From Streptomyces griseus (lineage in GTDB: Bacteria > Actinomycetota > Actinomycetes > Streptomycetales > Streptomycetaceae): a stretch of DNA of 64,000 nucleotides. Location: NCBI RefSeq assembly GCF_001715295.1, contig NZ_MDKB01000001.1, positions 270,346 to 334,345 on the forward strand, given 5' to 3'. Below are positions 51,152 to 59,746 of this stretch, in pieces. A program made the position numbers and the translations under genes. Position 1 is the stretch's first letter; every line of letters begins with the position of its first letter. The notes under the pieces are model-generated. The model saw nothing but the letters and a program-made list of their open reading frames with translations, was not told the origin of the DNA and made no database searches.

Positions 51152-53400
51152 CAACCTGTCCTCAGGGCGTAGTGCGCGCTCACCTGCGAAGCGCTCAGCG
51201 CGGTCGGGTAGACGGCGGTCTCGTCGATCTGCCCTGCGAAGAAGTTGCTGGTCGGGCGGTTCGGCCAGCCGCTCAGGTTGTCCCCGCCGACACGCCAGTA
51301 GCCCGCGTAGTTCTCGTTGGTGGTGTACAGGGAGCTGAACGCGCGGAGCTGCCCGTCGACGTACAACGCCATGCCGCCGGTGCCCTGGGTGGCGACGACG
51401 TGGTGCCAGGTGCCGTCGTTGTAGGCGGCCGGTGTGGTGACCGTACGGGCTCCGCCGGCGTAGACGCCGAAGACGAGGCGCCCGTCGTCACGCATGTAGA
51501 CGTGCTTGTCGAGGCGGGTGCTGTTCTGCATGGTCAGGTTGCCGAAGCCGATGATCTTTCCGCCCCGGACCGTGGTCGTCCTGATCCACGTCTCCACGGA
51601 GAACCGGACGGGCTGCGCGTGGCGCCTGTTGCTGTACGCGTACTCGCTCCCCCCGTCGAAACCGATGGCCGTCGATCCCCCCGCCACGGCGGCCGGGGTC
51701 TGCCGGTAGGCGGGCCCGTTGCGCAGGAAGCCGCTGTCCAGACCGGCCGTCGTGTCGGCCGCGAAGGTGGAGCCCTCCTCGTCGTACCGCCAGTACAGCG
51801 AGGCGCCGTCGGCGAGGACCCGGGCCGGGTACCTCTCCGCGGTGGCCGCCACGGTGGCGGACCGGGCCGGGGACTTCGCGCTGGTGTTGGTGCCGTCACT
51901 CGCGGTGATCCGGTACGAGTGCGTCTCGCCCGGTGCCACGTCGGTGTCCGTCCATCTCAGCTGCGGCCGGTTCCAGAAGACGGAGTACCCGGTCGTGGTG
52001 TGTACGGGGGTACTCGCACCGTCCTTGTAGATCCGGTAGGTCAGCTCCCCGTCGTCCGTGTCGAAGCTGGTCTGCCAGTTGACGTCGATCCGCCCGGGGG
52101 TGACCGTGGAGAGGCTCACGTTCGGCACCCACGGTGCCCCGGTGTCGGGACCGTCGGCGAACCGGGTGAGCCCCTGCTGGGCCGAGCCGTTGACGGTGGT
52201 GAACTCCCCGCCGACCCAGAGGTAGTGGTGGCCGCCCTTGTCGGTCTGGGTCATCACCCGGGGCCCGACCGGCTCACCGATGCCGTCGTTGGTGTCGGGG
52301 AACCAGGGGAGGAGCGCCGGATCGTTCACGGACTGGGCCAGCAGGTGCCTGCGCGGCTGGTCGGGGAACCCGCCCATGCTGGAGCAGTCATGGGCGTGGC
52401 TGCCGCTGTACAGCACGCCCGAGTGGACCAGGACGGCCTGGGTGGCGCCCAGGCAGGTGTCCCGCCAGCGCTGCCGGTAGTCGTCCAGGTCGATGGCGAT
52501 GCGGCCGTCGAAGACACCGCCTCCGGTGCCCTCGTTCGCGGTGTACAGCCCGGTCGCGTCCGTGGTGAGGTCCTGCACCGTTGAGGTGTCGGGGATGAAG
52601 CCCGGGTAGCTCGTGGTGAGCGCGCCCGTGGTGGCGTCCACCACGGCCAGGGCGTGCGTGGCGGTCCCGTTGACGGTGAAGAAGTCTCCCCCGAGCGCCA
52701 CGTGCTTCCCGTCCGGGGTCACCTGGACGGCACGTGCGACCTCGTCCGCGTGGGCGGTCCACGGCAGCAGGCCGGCGCTCGTGGTGACGGCGGCGAACTT
52801 GTTCCGGGTCTGGCCGCCCACGCTGGTGAAGTCGCCGCCGAGGTAGACGGTGTCCGCGGTGGCGTCCAGAGCCCGTACCGTCGCCGAGACGGAGATCTTG
52901 AAGTCCTTGCGCGGGGTGCAGGTCGCGGTGTCCACGGCCGCGAAGTTGCTCACGCCCTCCCCGTTGACCGCCCCGAACTGGCCGCCCGCGTACAGGGTCC
53001 GCCCGTCCGGCGAGAGGGCCAGCGCACGGACGGTGGCCGTTCCGGAGGACATGGTGAACGACAGGGAGCACCCGGTCGGTGCCCCCGTCGCCGCGTCGAA
53101 GGCCGCGAAGTTGACCGCGGGCCGCTCCCCGGTGCCCGGGGCGGCATCCGGTGGCCGGACGGTGGAGAAGGTGCCGCCGGCGTACACGACGCCGTCCGTG
53201 GTGGCCATGGACCAGACGATGCCGTTGGTCTGCCAGGTGGTGAGGTCGTCCGCGGTGAGCGACACCGGAGGCGTCAGCGCCGCGGCCGGGGACGTCCCGG
53301 CCGCCGTCGCGGTCAGGGCCCCGGCGAACAGGCAGAGTGCGGCGGAGGCGGCCCGTACACGGCCACGTCCCCCGGTTCTCCGCCCCGTACGTGTGTTCAT
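51151..53400 (-). CDS. Large secreted beta-propeller / fibronectin-III / LamG protein
   Basis: The 749-residue exported protein has a signal peptide over about residues 1-37 (GRVRAASAALCLFAGALTATAAGTSPAAA). An N-terminal propeller (about 45-390) is built from repeats such as YAGGQFGAVNGEGVSNFAAVD, YLGGDFTSVGGQTRNKFAAV and LGGDFFTVNGTATHALAVVD. A fibronectin-III-like domain follows (about 420-515), then a concanavalin/LamG-like domain to the end (AVAGGSTAIGFDGGSEYAYS... FSVETWIRTTTVRGGKIIGFGN... DGTWHHVVATQGTGGMALYVDGQL). This looks like a surface protein that binds or organises carbohydrate. ATG 53400 has GGAG seven bases upstream and overlaps the preceding small gene (ATGA). Confidence 0.85.
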   Translation of the reverse strand: MNTRTGRRTGGRGRVRAASAALCLFAGALTATAAGTSPAAALTPPVSLTADDLTTWQTNGIVWSMATTDGVVYAGGTFSTVRPPDAAPGTGERPAVNFAAFDAATGAPTGCSLSFTMSSGTATVRALALSPDGRTLYAGGQFGAVNGEGVSNFAAVDTATCTPRKDFKISVSATVRALDATADTVYLGGDFTSVGGQTRNKFAAVTTSAGLLPWTAHADEVARAVQVTPDGKHVALGGDFFTVNGTATHALAVVDATTGALTTSYPGFIPDTSTVQDLTTDATGLYTANEGTGGGVFDGRIAIDLDDYRQRWRDTCLGATQAVLVHSGVLYSGSHAHDCSSMGGFPDQPRRHLLAQSVNDPALLPWFPDTNDGIGEPVGPRVMTQTDKGGHHYLWVGGEFTTVNGSAQQGLTRFADGPDTGAPWVPNVSLSTVTPGRIDVNWQTSFDTDDGELTYRIYKDGASTPVHTTTGYSVFWNRPQLRWTDTDVAPGETHSYRITASDGTNTSAKSPARSATVAATAERYPARVLADGASLYWRYDEEGSTFAADTTAGLDSGFLRNGPAYRQTPAAVAGGSTAIGFDGGSEYAYSNRRHAQPVRFSVETWIRTTTVRGGKIIGFGNLTMQNSTRLDKHVYMRDDGRLVFGVYAGGARTVTTPAAYNDGTWHHVVATQGTGGMALYVDGQLRAFSSLYTTNENYAGYWRVGGDNLSGWPNRPTSNFFAGQIDETAVYPTALSASQVSAHYALRTG

Positions 53401-53747
53401 CTTTCGGCTCCGAAGGTGAGAACGAGCTGCGGCCCGCAGGCCGCGGACACCTCGCTCGACCGGACGCGGGGACGGTCCGTCCCGCTGCCGGCCGGAGCGA
53501 GTGGGCGGCCGGAGCCGACGGCTCCGGCCGGTGCCGGCGCGATCCGGTCCACCGAGGAGCCGGTGGAGTCGAAGAGCGCGTCGGTGACGGTCCCCGGCAC
53601 GGGCGCGGTGAGCGCCGGCCGGGTGTCGTGGGTGGACGCCGGTCCGGTCCACGCGCCGGTGACCCGCACGGTGGCGGGGGCGCCGACCGGGCGGGCCGTG
53701 GCGGACGCACCGCCGCGGGTCCGCCCGGCCCGCCCCGGCCGTCTCAC
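53397..53747 (-). CDS. Small coupled hypothetical protein between gmd and the propeller gene
   Basis: A 116-codon frame starts with GTG at 53747, overlapping the gmd stop (GTGA). It ends with a TGA overlapping the ATG of the propeller/LamG gene (ATGA). Exact four-base overlaps at both ends are how genes are joined throughout this locus, which is the main reason to believe it. The translation starts basic ([20 protein letters not shown]) and continues [43 protein letters not shown]..., ending [16 protein letters not shown] recognise no family, signal peptide or membrane segment. Without it the operon would have an unexplained 343-base hole. Confidence 0.5.
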   Translation of the reverse strand: MRRPGRAGRTRGGASATARPVGAPATVRVTGAWTGPASTHDTRPALTAPVPGTVTDALFDSTGSSVDRIAPAPAGAVGSGRPLAPAGSGTDRPRVRSSEVSAACGPQLVLTFGAER

Positions 53748-54757
53748 CGGTCCACCCGCACGGCCGCTCCCGTGAGCTGGTCGGCCAGCAGCCGGATGTC
53801 CGCGTCCACCATGATCCTGGCCAGTTCCCGCGACCTCACCTCGGGTTTCCAGCCGAGCAGTTCGCCGGCCTTGGCCGCGTCCCCGATGAGGGCGTCCACC
53901 TCGCTGGGCCGCTCGTACTTGGGGTCGTAGCGGACGTGCTCCGCCCAGTCGAGGCCCGCGTGCTCGAAGGCGTACTCGACGAACTGCCGGACGCTGACCC
54001 CCTCCCCGGTGGCCACCACGTAGTCGTCCGGGGCGTCGCACTGCAGCATCCGCCACATCGCGTCCACGTACTCGGGGGCGTACCCCCAGTCCCGTACGGC
54101 GTCGAGGTTGCCGAGATGCAGCCGGTCCTGCAGACCCGCCTTGATCCGGGCCACCCCCCGGGTGATCTTGCGGGTCACGAAGGTCTCGCCGCGCCGGGGC
54201 GACTCGTGGTTGAAGAGGATGCCGTTGACCGCGAACATGCCGTACGCCTCCCGGTAGTTGACCGTCGCCCAGTACGCGTACACCTTGGCGACGCTGTACG
54301 GGCTGCGCGGGTGGAAGGCGGTGTCCTCGTTCTGCGGGGGAGGGGTCGCCCCGAACATCTCGGACGAGGAGGCCTGGTAGATCCGCGTCTCGATGCCGCT
54401 GGCGCGGACCGCCTCCAGGAGCCGGACGGTGCCCAGACCGGTGACGTCGCCGGTGTACAGGGGTGCGTCGAAGGAGACCCGGACGTGGGACTGCGCCCCC
54501 AGGTTGTACACCTCGTCGGGCTGTATCTCGCGCAGCAGGTTCACCAGGGCGACGCCGTCGGAGAGATCGGCGTGATGGAGGATGAAGGAGCGGTCCGCTT
54601 CCTCGGGGCCCTGGTAGATGTGATCGATCCGCTCGGTGTTGAAACTGGACGAACGGCGTATCAGGCCGTGGACGGTGTACCCCTTCCCCAGCAGCAGCTC
54701 CGCCAGGTACGAACCGTCCTGACCGGTCACGCCGGTGATGAGCGCGGACTTTGCCAT
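53744..54757 (-). CDS. gmd: GDP-mannose 4,6-dehydratase
   Basis: The 337-residue SDR-family enzyme converts GDP-D-mannose to GDP-4-keto-6-deoxy-D-mannose, the first step to GDP-L-fucose. It has the Rossmann motif [15 protein letters not shown] near the N-terminus, the catalytic SSSEMFG and YSVAK (Tyr-x3-Lys), and the [12 protein letters not shown] and [11 protein letters not shown] motifs specific to Gmd. The start at 54757 has GAAGGGGGGAG just upstream. It is divergent from fcl across 114 bases, so the two steps of GDP-fucose synthesis share one intergenic control region. Confidence 0.97.
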   Translation of the reverse strand: MAKSALITGVTGQDGSYLAELLLGKGYTVHGLIRRSSSFNTERIDHIYQGPEEADRSFILHHADLSDGVALVNLLREIQPDEVYNLGAQSHVRVSFDAPLYTGDVTGLGTVRLLEAVRASGIETRIYQASSSEMFGATPPPQNEDTAFHPRSPYSVAKVYAYWATVNYREAYGMFAVNGILFNHESPRRGETFVTRKITRGVARIKAGLQDRLHLGNLDAVRDWGYAPEYVDAMWRMLQCDAPDDYVVATGEGVSVRQFVEYAFEHAGLDWAEHVRYDPKYERPSEVDALIGDAAKAGELLGWKPEVRSRELARIMVDADIRLLADQLTGAAVRVDR

Positions 54758-54871
54758 GACTCCCCCCTTCTCTGGTCGCCCGATGGGCGTGTGGTGCACG
54801 GACATTTCATGATCTGGGCGCGTTGCGGCAAAACGTCACCGGACCGCGGTCCTGCTGGCACAATCCGAGCC
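54758..54871. promoter_or_regulatory. Divergent gmd/fcl control region
   Basis: This is a 114-base gap between divergent genes. It contains a perfect 12-bp palindrome GGACCGCGGTCC (54841-54852) and, for fcl, an extended -10 (TGGCACAAT; CACAAT at 54859-54864) only seven bases before the ATG. That implies a leaderless fcl transcript; no Shine-Dalgarno precedes it. The palindrome would overlap that promoter and may be a repressor site. Confidence 0.5.
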
Positions 54872-55855
54872 ATGACGACTGACCTGCCCGGCCCTCCCCC
54901 CGAGCCGGCCCGCCCCCTGCTCGGCCCCGGCTCCCGCATATTCGTCGCGGGCCACCGCGGCCTCGTCGGCTCGGCACTGGTGCGCCGGCTCACCGATGAC
55001 GGCCACGAGGTGGTCACCCGCGGCCGCGACGGCCTCGACCTGCGCGACGCGGCACCGACCGAGGCGTTCCTGCGCGACGTCCGGCCGGACGCGGTCGTGC
55101 TGGCCGCCGCCAAGGTGGGCGGGATCATGGCCAACAGCGCGTACCCGGTGCAGTTCCTCGAGGACAACCTGCGCATCCAGCTCAGCGTGATCGCCGGCGC
55201 GCACGCCGCCGGGGTGGGACGGCTGCTCTTCCTCGGCTCGTCGTGCATCTACCCGAAGCACGCGCCGCAGCCGATCCGGGAGGACTCCCTGCTGACCGGC
55301 CCGCTGGAGCCGACCAACGAGGCCTACGCACTGGCGAAGATCGCCGGCATCGCGCAGGTCCAGGCGTACCGCCGGCAGTACGGCGCCGCGTACATCAGTG
55401 CCATGCCCACCAACCTCTACGGCCCCGGGGACAACTTCGACCTGGAGACCTCGCACGTGCTCCCCGCCCTGATCCGCCGGTTCCACGAGGCCACGCGCGA
55501 CGGGACGCCGGAGATCACCCTGTGGGGTTCCGGCAGCCCGCGCCGCGAGTTCCTCCACGTCGACGACCTCGCCGCCGCCTGCGTGCGGCTGCTGGAGGCG
55601 TACGACGGGGACGAGCCGGTGAACGTCGGCTGCGGTGAGGACCTGACGATCCGCGAACTCGCCGAGACCGTGCGCGAGGTGACCGGATACCGCGGGAGCA
55701 TCGCCTGGGACACCTCGAAGCCGGACGGCACCCCGCGCAAGCTCCTCGACGTGTCGCGGCTCTCCTCCCTCGGTTTCCGGCCACGGATCCCGCTGCGGGA
55801 CGGCATCGCACGGACCTACGCCTGGTGGCTCGGCCGGTCGGCACCGGTGGGCTGA
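54872..55855 (+). CDS. fcl: GDP-L-fucose synthase (GMER)
   Basis: The 327-residue NADPH-dependent epimerase-reductase makes GDP-L-fucose from the Gmd product. Motifs are [18 protein letters not shown] (Rossmann), [13 protein letters not shown] with the catalytic Ser, and YALAKIAG (Tyr-x3-Lys), then [10 protein letters not shown] and [17 protein letters not shown]. Length and all catalytic residues are normal. The ATG at 54872 has no ribosome site and lies at the predicted transcript start. Confidence 0.97.
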   Translation: MTTDLPGPPPEPARPLLGPGSRIFVAGHRGLVGSALVRRLTDDGHEVVTRGRDGLDLRDAAPTEAFLRDVRPDAVVLAAAKVGGIMANSAYPVQFLEDNLRIQLSVIAGAHAAGVGRLLFLGSSCIYPKHAPQPIREDSLLTGPLEPTNEAYALAKIAGIAQVQAYRRQYGAAYISAMPTNLYGPGDNFDLETSHVLPALIRRFHEATRDGTPEITLWGSGSPRREFLHVDDLAAACVRLLEAYDGDEPVNVGCGEDLTIRELAETVREVTGYRGSIAWDTSKPDGTPRKLLDVSRLSSLGFRPRIPLRDGIARTYAWWLGRSAPVG

Positions 55856-55936
55856 CCGGCCGGCGGGCGGGGCAGGGGGACGCCGGGACCCTCCGGCGTG
55901 CCCCGCCCTGCTCGCACACATCCGGCGCCCTCCCAC

Positions 55937-57484
55937 TCAGTACGCCCCGCGGCCGTCGGTGACGGCGCGTACCGTGCGGGCGAGCAGCCCCACGTCCGTG
56001 GCCACCGACCAGTTGTCGACGTACCAGAGGTCCAGCGCCACCGTCTCCTGCCATGACAGGTCGGAACGGCCGCTGACCTGCCACAGGCCGGTCAGTCCGG
56101 GCTTCACCGCCAGCCGCCGCAGCTCCCGCTCGTCGTAGCGGGACACCTCCTCGGGCAGCGGAGGCCGCGGACCTACCAGGGACATGTCGCCGCGCAACAC
56201 GTTGATCAGCTGCGGGAGTTCGTCCACGGACGTCCGGCGCAGGGCGTGGCCGACCCGGGTCACCCGCGGATCGCGGCGCATCTTGAACATCGGCCCCTCG
56301 CTCTCGTTCGCCGAGGAGAGCTGGTCCCTGCGGGACTCCGCGTCCGCGACCATCGTGCGGAACTTCCACATGGTGAAGGGCCTGTTGTGCCGCCCGTGCC
56401 GGATCTGGCGGTGGAACACCGGTCCCGGTGACGTGAGCCGTACCGCCAGCGCGACCGCGAGGAAGAGCGGGGCGAGGACCAGCAGTCCCAGGGCGGCGCC
56501 CGTCCGGTCCACCAGGGCCTTGAGCGCGGTCTGCGGGCCGCGCCGCAGCGGCGGCGCCACATGCAGCAGCGTGAGCCCGGCGGCCGGGACCGGGCGCACC
56601 CGGCGGGCGGCGACCCCGGAGAGCTCCGAGAGCACGCAGAGGGCCACCCCGCCGTCGTGCAGACCCCACGAGAGCCGGCGCAGCCGGTCCTCGTCGAGCT
56701 GCGGGCCCGGAGCGACCAGGACCAGATCGGCGTCATGGGCGAAGGCGCCGCCCAGCACCGTGGAGACGTCGTCGTCGGCCGGCTGCGGGGCGAGGCGGCC
56801 GGGCACCGGGGCCTCGCAGTCCGGGACCGCCGGCCCCACCGGTATGACGGCGACGGCCGTGTAGCCGCGCGCCGTACGGGAGTTGAGCAGCCCGACCGCG
56901 CGGTCCAGGCCGGCCGCCTCGCCGACCACCAGCACCCGGCGCACCGCGCGCCCCCGCCGCGCGGCCCCCCACCGGCCCGCCGCCGCGGCGAGCACGGCCA
57001 CGACCGGACCGGGCACCAGCGCGGCGACGGCGGTCGCCGGGTCGTGGGACGAGCCCGTCACCGCCACCAGCACGGCCAGCACCCCGACCAGCACCAGCCA
57101 GTCGCCCCACGGGTGGTACGGAGCGCGGCCCGGCGCACCCGGGAGCAGGTCCGCGTACCGCCCGCGCGCCGCACGCACCGCGGTCCACGCGAGCGCCGCC
57201 AGGGCCGCCGTGAGCAGCGGTCTCGGCTGTGCACCGGTGTGCAGGACGGCCCAGGCGGGGATCCCCAGCCCCGCGAGGTCGGTCAGGACGATAAGGGGCA
57301 GGCGCCGTGACCGCCTCTTCTTCGCCTGCGGCCGGTCCGCGCGCTCGCGCCGGACGGCCGGGGCTCTCCACACCTGCTGTGGAGCGGCCGTGCGGTTCGG
57401 GGCCTGTGGGTGCCACTGCCGCGGAGCCTCCGCGGCACCCACAGGCCCGGATATCCGTGTCCCAGGTAATTCGACATGCCCCAT
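55937..57484 (-). CDS. Polyprenyl glycosylphosphotransferase (WcaJ/WbaP-like initiating enzyme)
   Basis: The 515-residue membrane enzyme starts repeat-unit synthesis by moving a sugar-1-phosphate to undecaprenyl phosphate. The N-terminal half has about four TM helices and a Rossmann-like regulatory part. One TM (ALGLLVLAPLFLAVALAVRL) then leads into the catalytic domain: SPGPVFHRQIRHGRHNRPFTMWKFRTMVADAE, RRTSVDELPQLINVLRGDMSLVGPRPPLPEEV (the Asp-Glu pair) and KPGLTGLWQVSGRSDLSW. Glucose, galactose or an N-acetylhexosamine could be the sugar. The start at 57484 (MGHVELPG) is chosen for its GGGGGG site; 57526 is possible. Confidence 0.93.
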   Translation of the reverse strand: MGHVELPGTRISGPVGAAEAPRQWHPQAPNRTAAPQQVWRAPAVRRERADRPQAKKRRSRRLPLIVLTDLAGLGIPAWAVLHTGAQPRPLLTAALAALAWTAVRAARGRYADLLPGAPGRAPYHPWGDWLVLVGVLAVLVAVTGSSHDPATAVAALVPGPVVAVLAAAAGRWGAARRGRAVRRVLVVGEAAGLDRAVGLLNSRTARGYTAVAVIPVGPAVPDCEAPVPGRLAPQPADDDVSTVLGGAFAHDADLVLVAPGPQLDEDRLRRLSWGLHDGGVALCVLSELSGVAARRVRPVPAAGLTLLHVAPPLRRGPQTALKALVDRTGAALGLLVLAPLFLAVALAVRLTSPGPVFHRQIRHGRHNRPFTMWKFRTMVADAESRRDQLSSANESEGPMFKMRRDPRVTRVGHALRRTSVDELPQLINVLRGDMSLVGPRPPLPEEVSRYDERELRRLAVKPGLTGLWQVSGRSDLSWQETVALDLWYVDNWSVATDVGLLARTVRAVTDGRGAY

Positions 57485-57851
57485 GAGCCCCCCAGCCACA
57501 GTCGCATCCCCGTAAACGGGACGCATCCGCCGATCCCATGGACTGACGGATGCGCCCTCGCCCGGTGCACGATATCCACAGACGTGCCATTTCGCTGGAG
57601 TTCTCGTGAAGTTCAGACCCTTCGGACCCGTTCCGGTCCTGCGGCTCACCGCACCTGGCGGAATGAGTCCTTCAGGTGCGAGGCACCGGTTTCCACGAGC
57701 ACCCCGCTCGCCCCTGACGTCCCGCTGCCGCCGCCCGGCCGTGACGGGGCGTCGGCGGACACCCGGCGGCATTGTCAGTGCTCACCCGTAGGTTGAGTCG
57801 TGTTCCGCCGACGTGGCGGGAACAACCCCCTGCTGCGGAGGAGATGACGCG
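57485..57851. other. Divergent intergenic region between the PGT gene and the SWIM-MoxR operon
   Basis: This 367-base gap holds the promoters of two divergent transcripts. It has an inverted repeat CGCATCCG (57522-57529) / CGGATGCG (57547-57554), which overlaps the alternative PGT start, and a single DnaA-box-like ATATCCACA near 57570. The SWIM gene's ribosome site GGAGGAG is at its right edge. No gene is seen. Confidence 0.45.
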
Positions 57852-58355
57852 TTGTCGAACTGGGAGAGGTCGAGCACGGCACGGGTGGTCCCACCCGCAC
57901 GGCCGCGCAAGCTCGCCAAGGTGCCGTTCGTCGAGCTGGCCGACGGACGTCTGCAGGGCGTGGTGTCCAGCGGATCCGACATCGGACGGGTGTACGTGTC
58001 GTCGGTCGCGGCCGGGAGCTACGCCTTCGCGTGCAGCACCAACAACAACCGGCCCTGCGGCGGGGCGCGCGGATCCTTCTGCAACCACATCGCGGCCCTG
58101 GTCGACCAGGCGGTCCTCCAGTACGGTCCCGAGCGCGTCGCCCGCTACCTGAAGATCGACCTCCCGGACGGCGAGCCGGACGCGTCCGGTCTGCGCCAGG
58201 CGATGGCCCTCACCCGGCCCGCGCCGGACGACGCCAAGGCCGCCGCGGCCGTCTTCAGCCGGTTCCTGAGGCACCTCGCCTATCTGGAGCTCGCCCCCGT
58301 CACGACGCCGCTGCCGGAGATGCAGTTCTTCCCGCCGACGAGGGCGGCTGCGTGA
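57852..58355 (+). CDS. SWIM-like zinc-binding protein, first gene of MoxR-VWA operon
   Basis: The 167-residue protein carries a zinc-finger stretch Y57AFACSTNNNRPCGGARGSF, then CNH at 77-79. C61, C69, C77 and H79 give C-x7-C-x7-C-x-H, resembling a SWIM finger (CxCx(n)CxH) but without the strict first CxC. The N-terminus (VPPARPRKLAKVPFVELADGRLQGVVSSG) is beta-rich and the C-terminus helical. SWIM domains bind DNA or proteins and recur beside MoxR/VWA and helicase systems. I prefer the TTG at 57852, with GGAGGAG nine bases upstream, to a GTG at 57813. The stop overlaps the next gene's start. Confidence 0.7.
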   Translation: MSNWERSSTARVVPPARPRKLAKVPFVELADGRLQGVVSSGSDIGRVYVSSVAAGSYAFACSTNNNRPCGGARGSFCNHIAALVDQAVLQYGPERVARYLKIDLPDGEPDASGLRQAMALTRPAPDDAKAAAAVFSRFLRHLAYLELAPVTTPLPEMQFFPPTRAAA

Positions 58356-59746
58356 TGCGTACCGATCTGCTGACCGCGCCCGTCGACGGACTCGACGAGG
58401 CCCTCGCGGCCGTCGACGCGTTCGACGACGCCCTCGTCGCCGGGCTGCTGCGGCCCCGTACCTCCGATGGCGCGGGCCCGGAGGCCCTCGCCGTGGCCGT
58501 CGCCGGGACCCCCCTGGCCGCCAGGGTCGCCGAGGCCGCCGGGAAGGCCGCCGCGGGGGCCGCCGGGGAGGACCACTTCGTCGCCCTGGCCGCCGCCCGT
58601 ACCGCGCTGCTCGGCTCCGTGCACGACGCGCTGCTCATCCGTGTCGAGCAGGCGACCGGCCGCTCCGGCGCGGAGGGGGAGCCGGCTGCCCCGGGGGAGC
58701 GGCAGGCGGCGAACCTGCTGACGGCCGCCCGCGCCTGGCTGTCCGACCTGGCGCGCTGCGGCTGGCAGGGCCTCGACCACGACGTGGTCTCCGGGGCGGC
58801 CGAGGTGGTCTCCGCGATGCTGCCCGACCCCGCTCTGCGTCGCCTCGCGACGCTGCTCGACGGCTTCGCCGCCGAGCTGGCCGCTTCCTGCCCCGGCACC
58901 GCCATGGAACGCGTACCGGTGCGCCGTTGGGCCGATCTCTGGTCCCGCGGGATGATGCTGACCGTGCCCGGCGCGGCGGGCGCACCGCCCACCGGAACGG
59001 CCACCGGGCGGCTGCTGCCCCTCGGCGTCGACCTGCGGGAACACGCGACGGCGGCGCAGGCTCAGGTGCACGCCGTGTTCGAGCCCGCCGACGGCTCCGC
59101 GCCCCGGCTCGTACGCGCCGGGGTCTCGGCACCGAAGCCCGACACCGTCGTCGGAGCCGGCATCTGGCAGCTGCTCCGGCCCCACATGTCGCTCCTGGCG
59201 GCCGCCGGCGAGGGCCGCTCCATGGACCTCACCGACATGCCCGTCACCGACGAGGGCGACCTCCTGTGGAGCGACGGCCACGCCCGCCCCGGCGAACCTG
59301 CCGACCCCTTCGCCACCGCCCGTGTCGCCCTGCCCACCGCGACCGGACCGGCGACCGCGCCGCTGGACCGGCATCCGGCGCGTATCGCCGTCCCCGTCTT
59401 CCTGGAGGGGTACTCCGCCGGTACGGAGGACGACGGCACGGTGACCTTCACCGTCTCCGGGACGGCGCTGACCGTCGACACCGACCTGATCCCGGTCGCC
59501 GGCCCGCTGACCCCGCGTGCGGTCGCCACGTCGAGCGCCTGCATAGGCCTGCTCCGCTGGGACGCCGGGACGTTCGGGATCCAGCCGCTCGCCGTGGAGA
59601 CGACGGTGCGCCGGAAGGTCGTCGCGGTGCACGCGGGAGCCTGGGCCGGTGGCACGGAGGACAAGGTGGGCGTCAAGGGGGAGAAGGCCGCCACCGACAC
59701 CGTGAAGGTGCTCGGCGAGCGCGCCGGAAGGCTGCTGCGGAAATGA
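58355..59746 (+). CDS. Unrecognised 463-residue protein of the MoxR-VWA operon
   Basis: The soluble protein has a helical N-terminal half (residues 1-200: DGLDEALAAVDAFDDALVAGLLRP... ALLGSVHDALLIRVEQATG... LLTAARAWLSDLARCGWQGLDHDVVSGAAEVV) and a beta-rich C-terminal half (DLREHATAAQAQVHAVFEP... ARIAVPVFLEGYSAGTEDDGTVTFTVSGTALTVDTDLIPV... VRRKVVAVHAGAW). I do not recognise a family or catalytic motif. It is co-translated with the SWIM-like gene (TGATG; a GTG one codon earlier is also possible) and the VWA gene (ATGA), so it is an integral component and possibly the effector or substrate adaptor. Confidence 0.8.
   Translation: MRTDLLTAPVDGLDEALAAVDAFDDALVAGLLRPRTSDGAGPEALAVAVAGTPLAARVAEAAGKAAAGAAGEDHFVALAAARTALLGSVHDALLIRVEQATGRSGAEGEPAAPGERQAANLLTAARAWLSDLARCGWQGLDHDVVSGAAEVVSAMLPDPALRRLATLLDGFAAELAASCPGTAMERVPVRRWADLWSRGMMLTVPGAAGAPPTGTATGRLLPLGVDLREHATAAQAQVHAVFEPADGSAPRLVRAGVSAPKPDTVVGAGIWQLLRPHMSLLAAAGEGRSMDLTDMPVTDEGDLLWSDGHARPGEPADPFATARVALPTATGPATAPLDRHPARIAVPVFLEGYSAGTEDDGTVTFTVSGTALTVDTDLIPVAGPLTPRAVATSSACIGLLRWDAGTFGIQPLAVETTVRRKVVAVHAGAWAGGTEDKVGVKGEKAATDTVKVLGERAGRLLRK

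Noticed and set aside
42655..57484. Insertion-sequence or phage content in the polysaccharide region
   Set aside because: No transposase, integrase, terminal inverted repeats or tRNA target were found; composition is like the rest of the window.
57565..57580. Further DnaA box (ATATCCACA)
   Set aside because: A single imperfect match without partners; expected by chance in 64 kb.
58300..59004. A 234-codon minus-strand frame opposite the unrecognised 463-residue gene, considered because that gene has no known homologue
   Set aside because: The plus-strand gene is fixed by start/stop overlaps with both neighbours and has protein-like composition.
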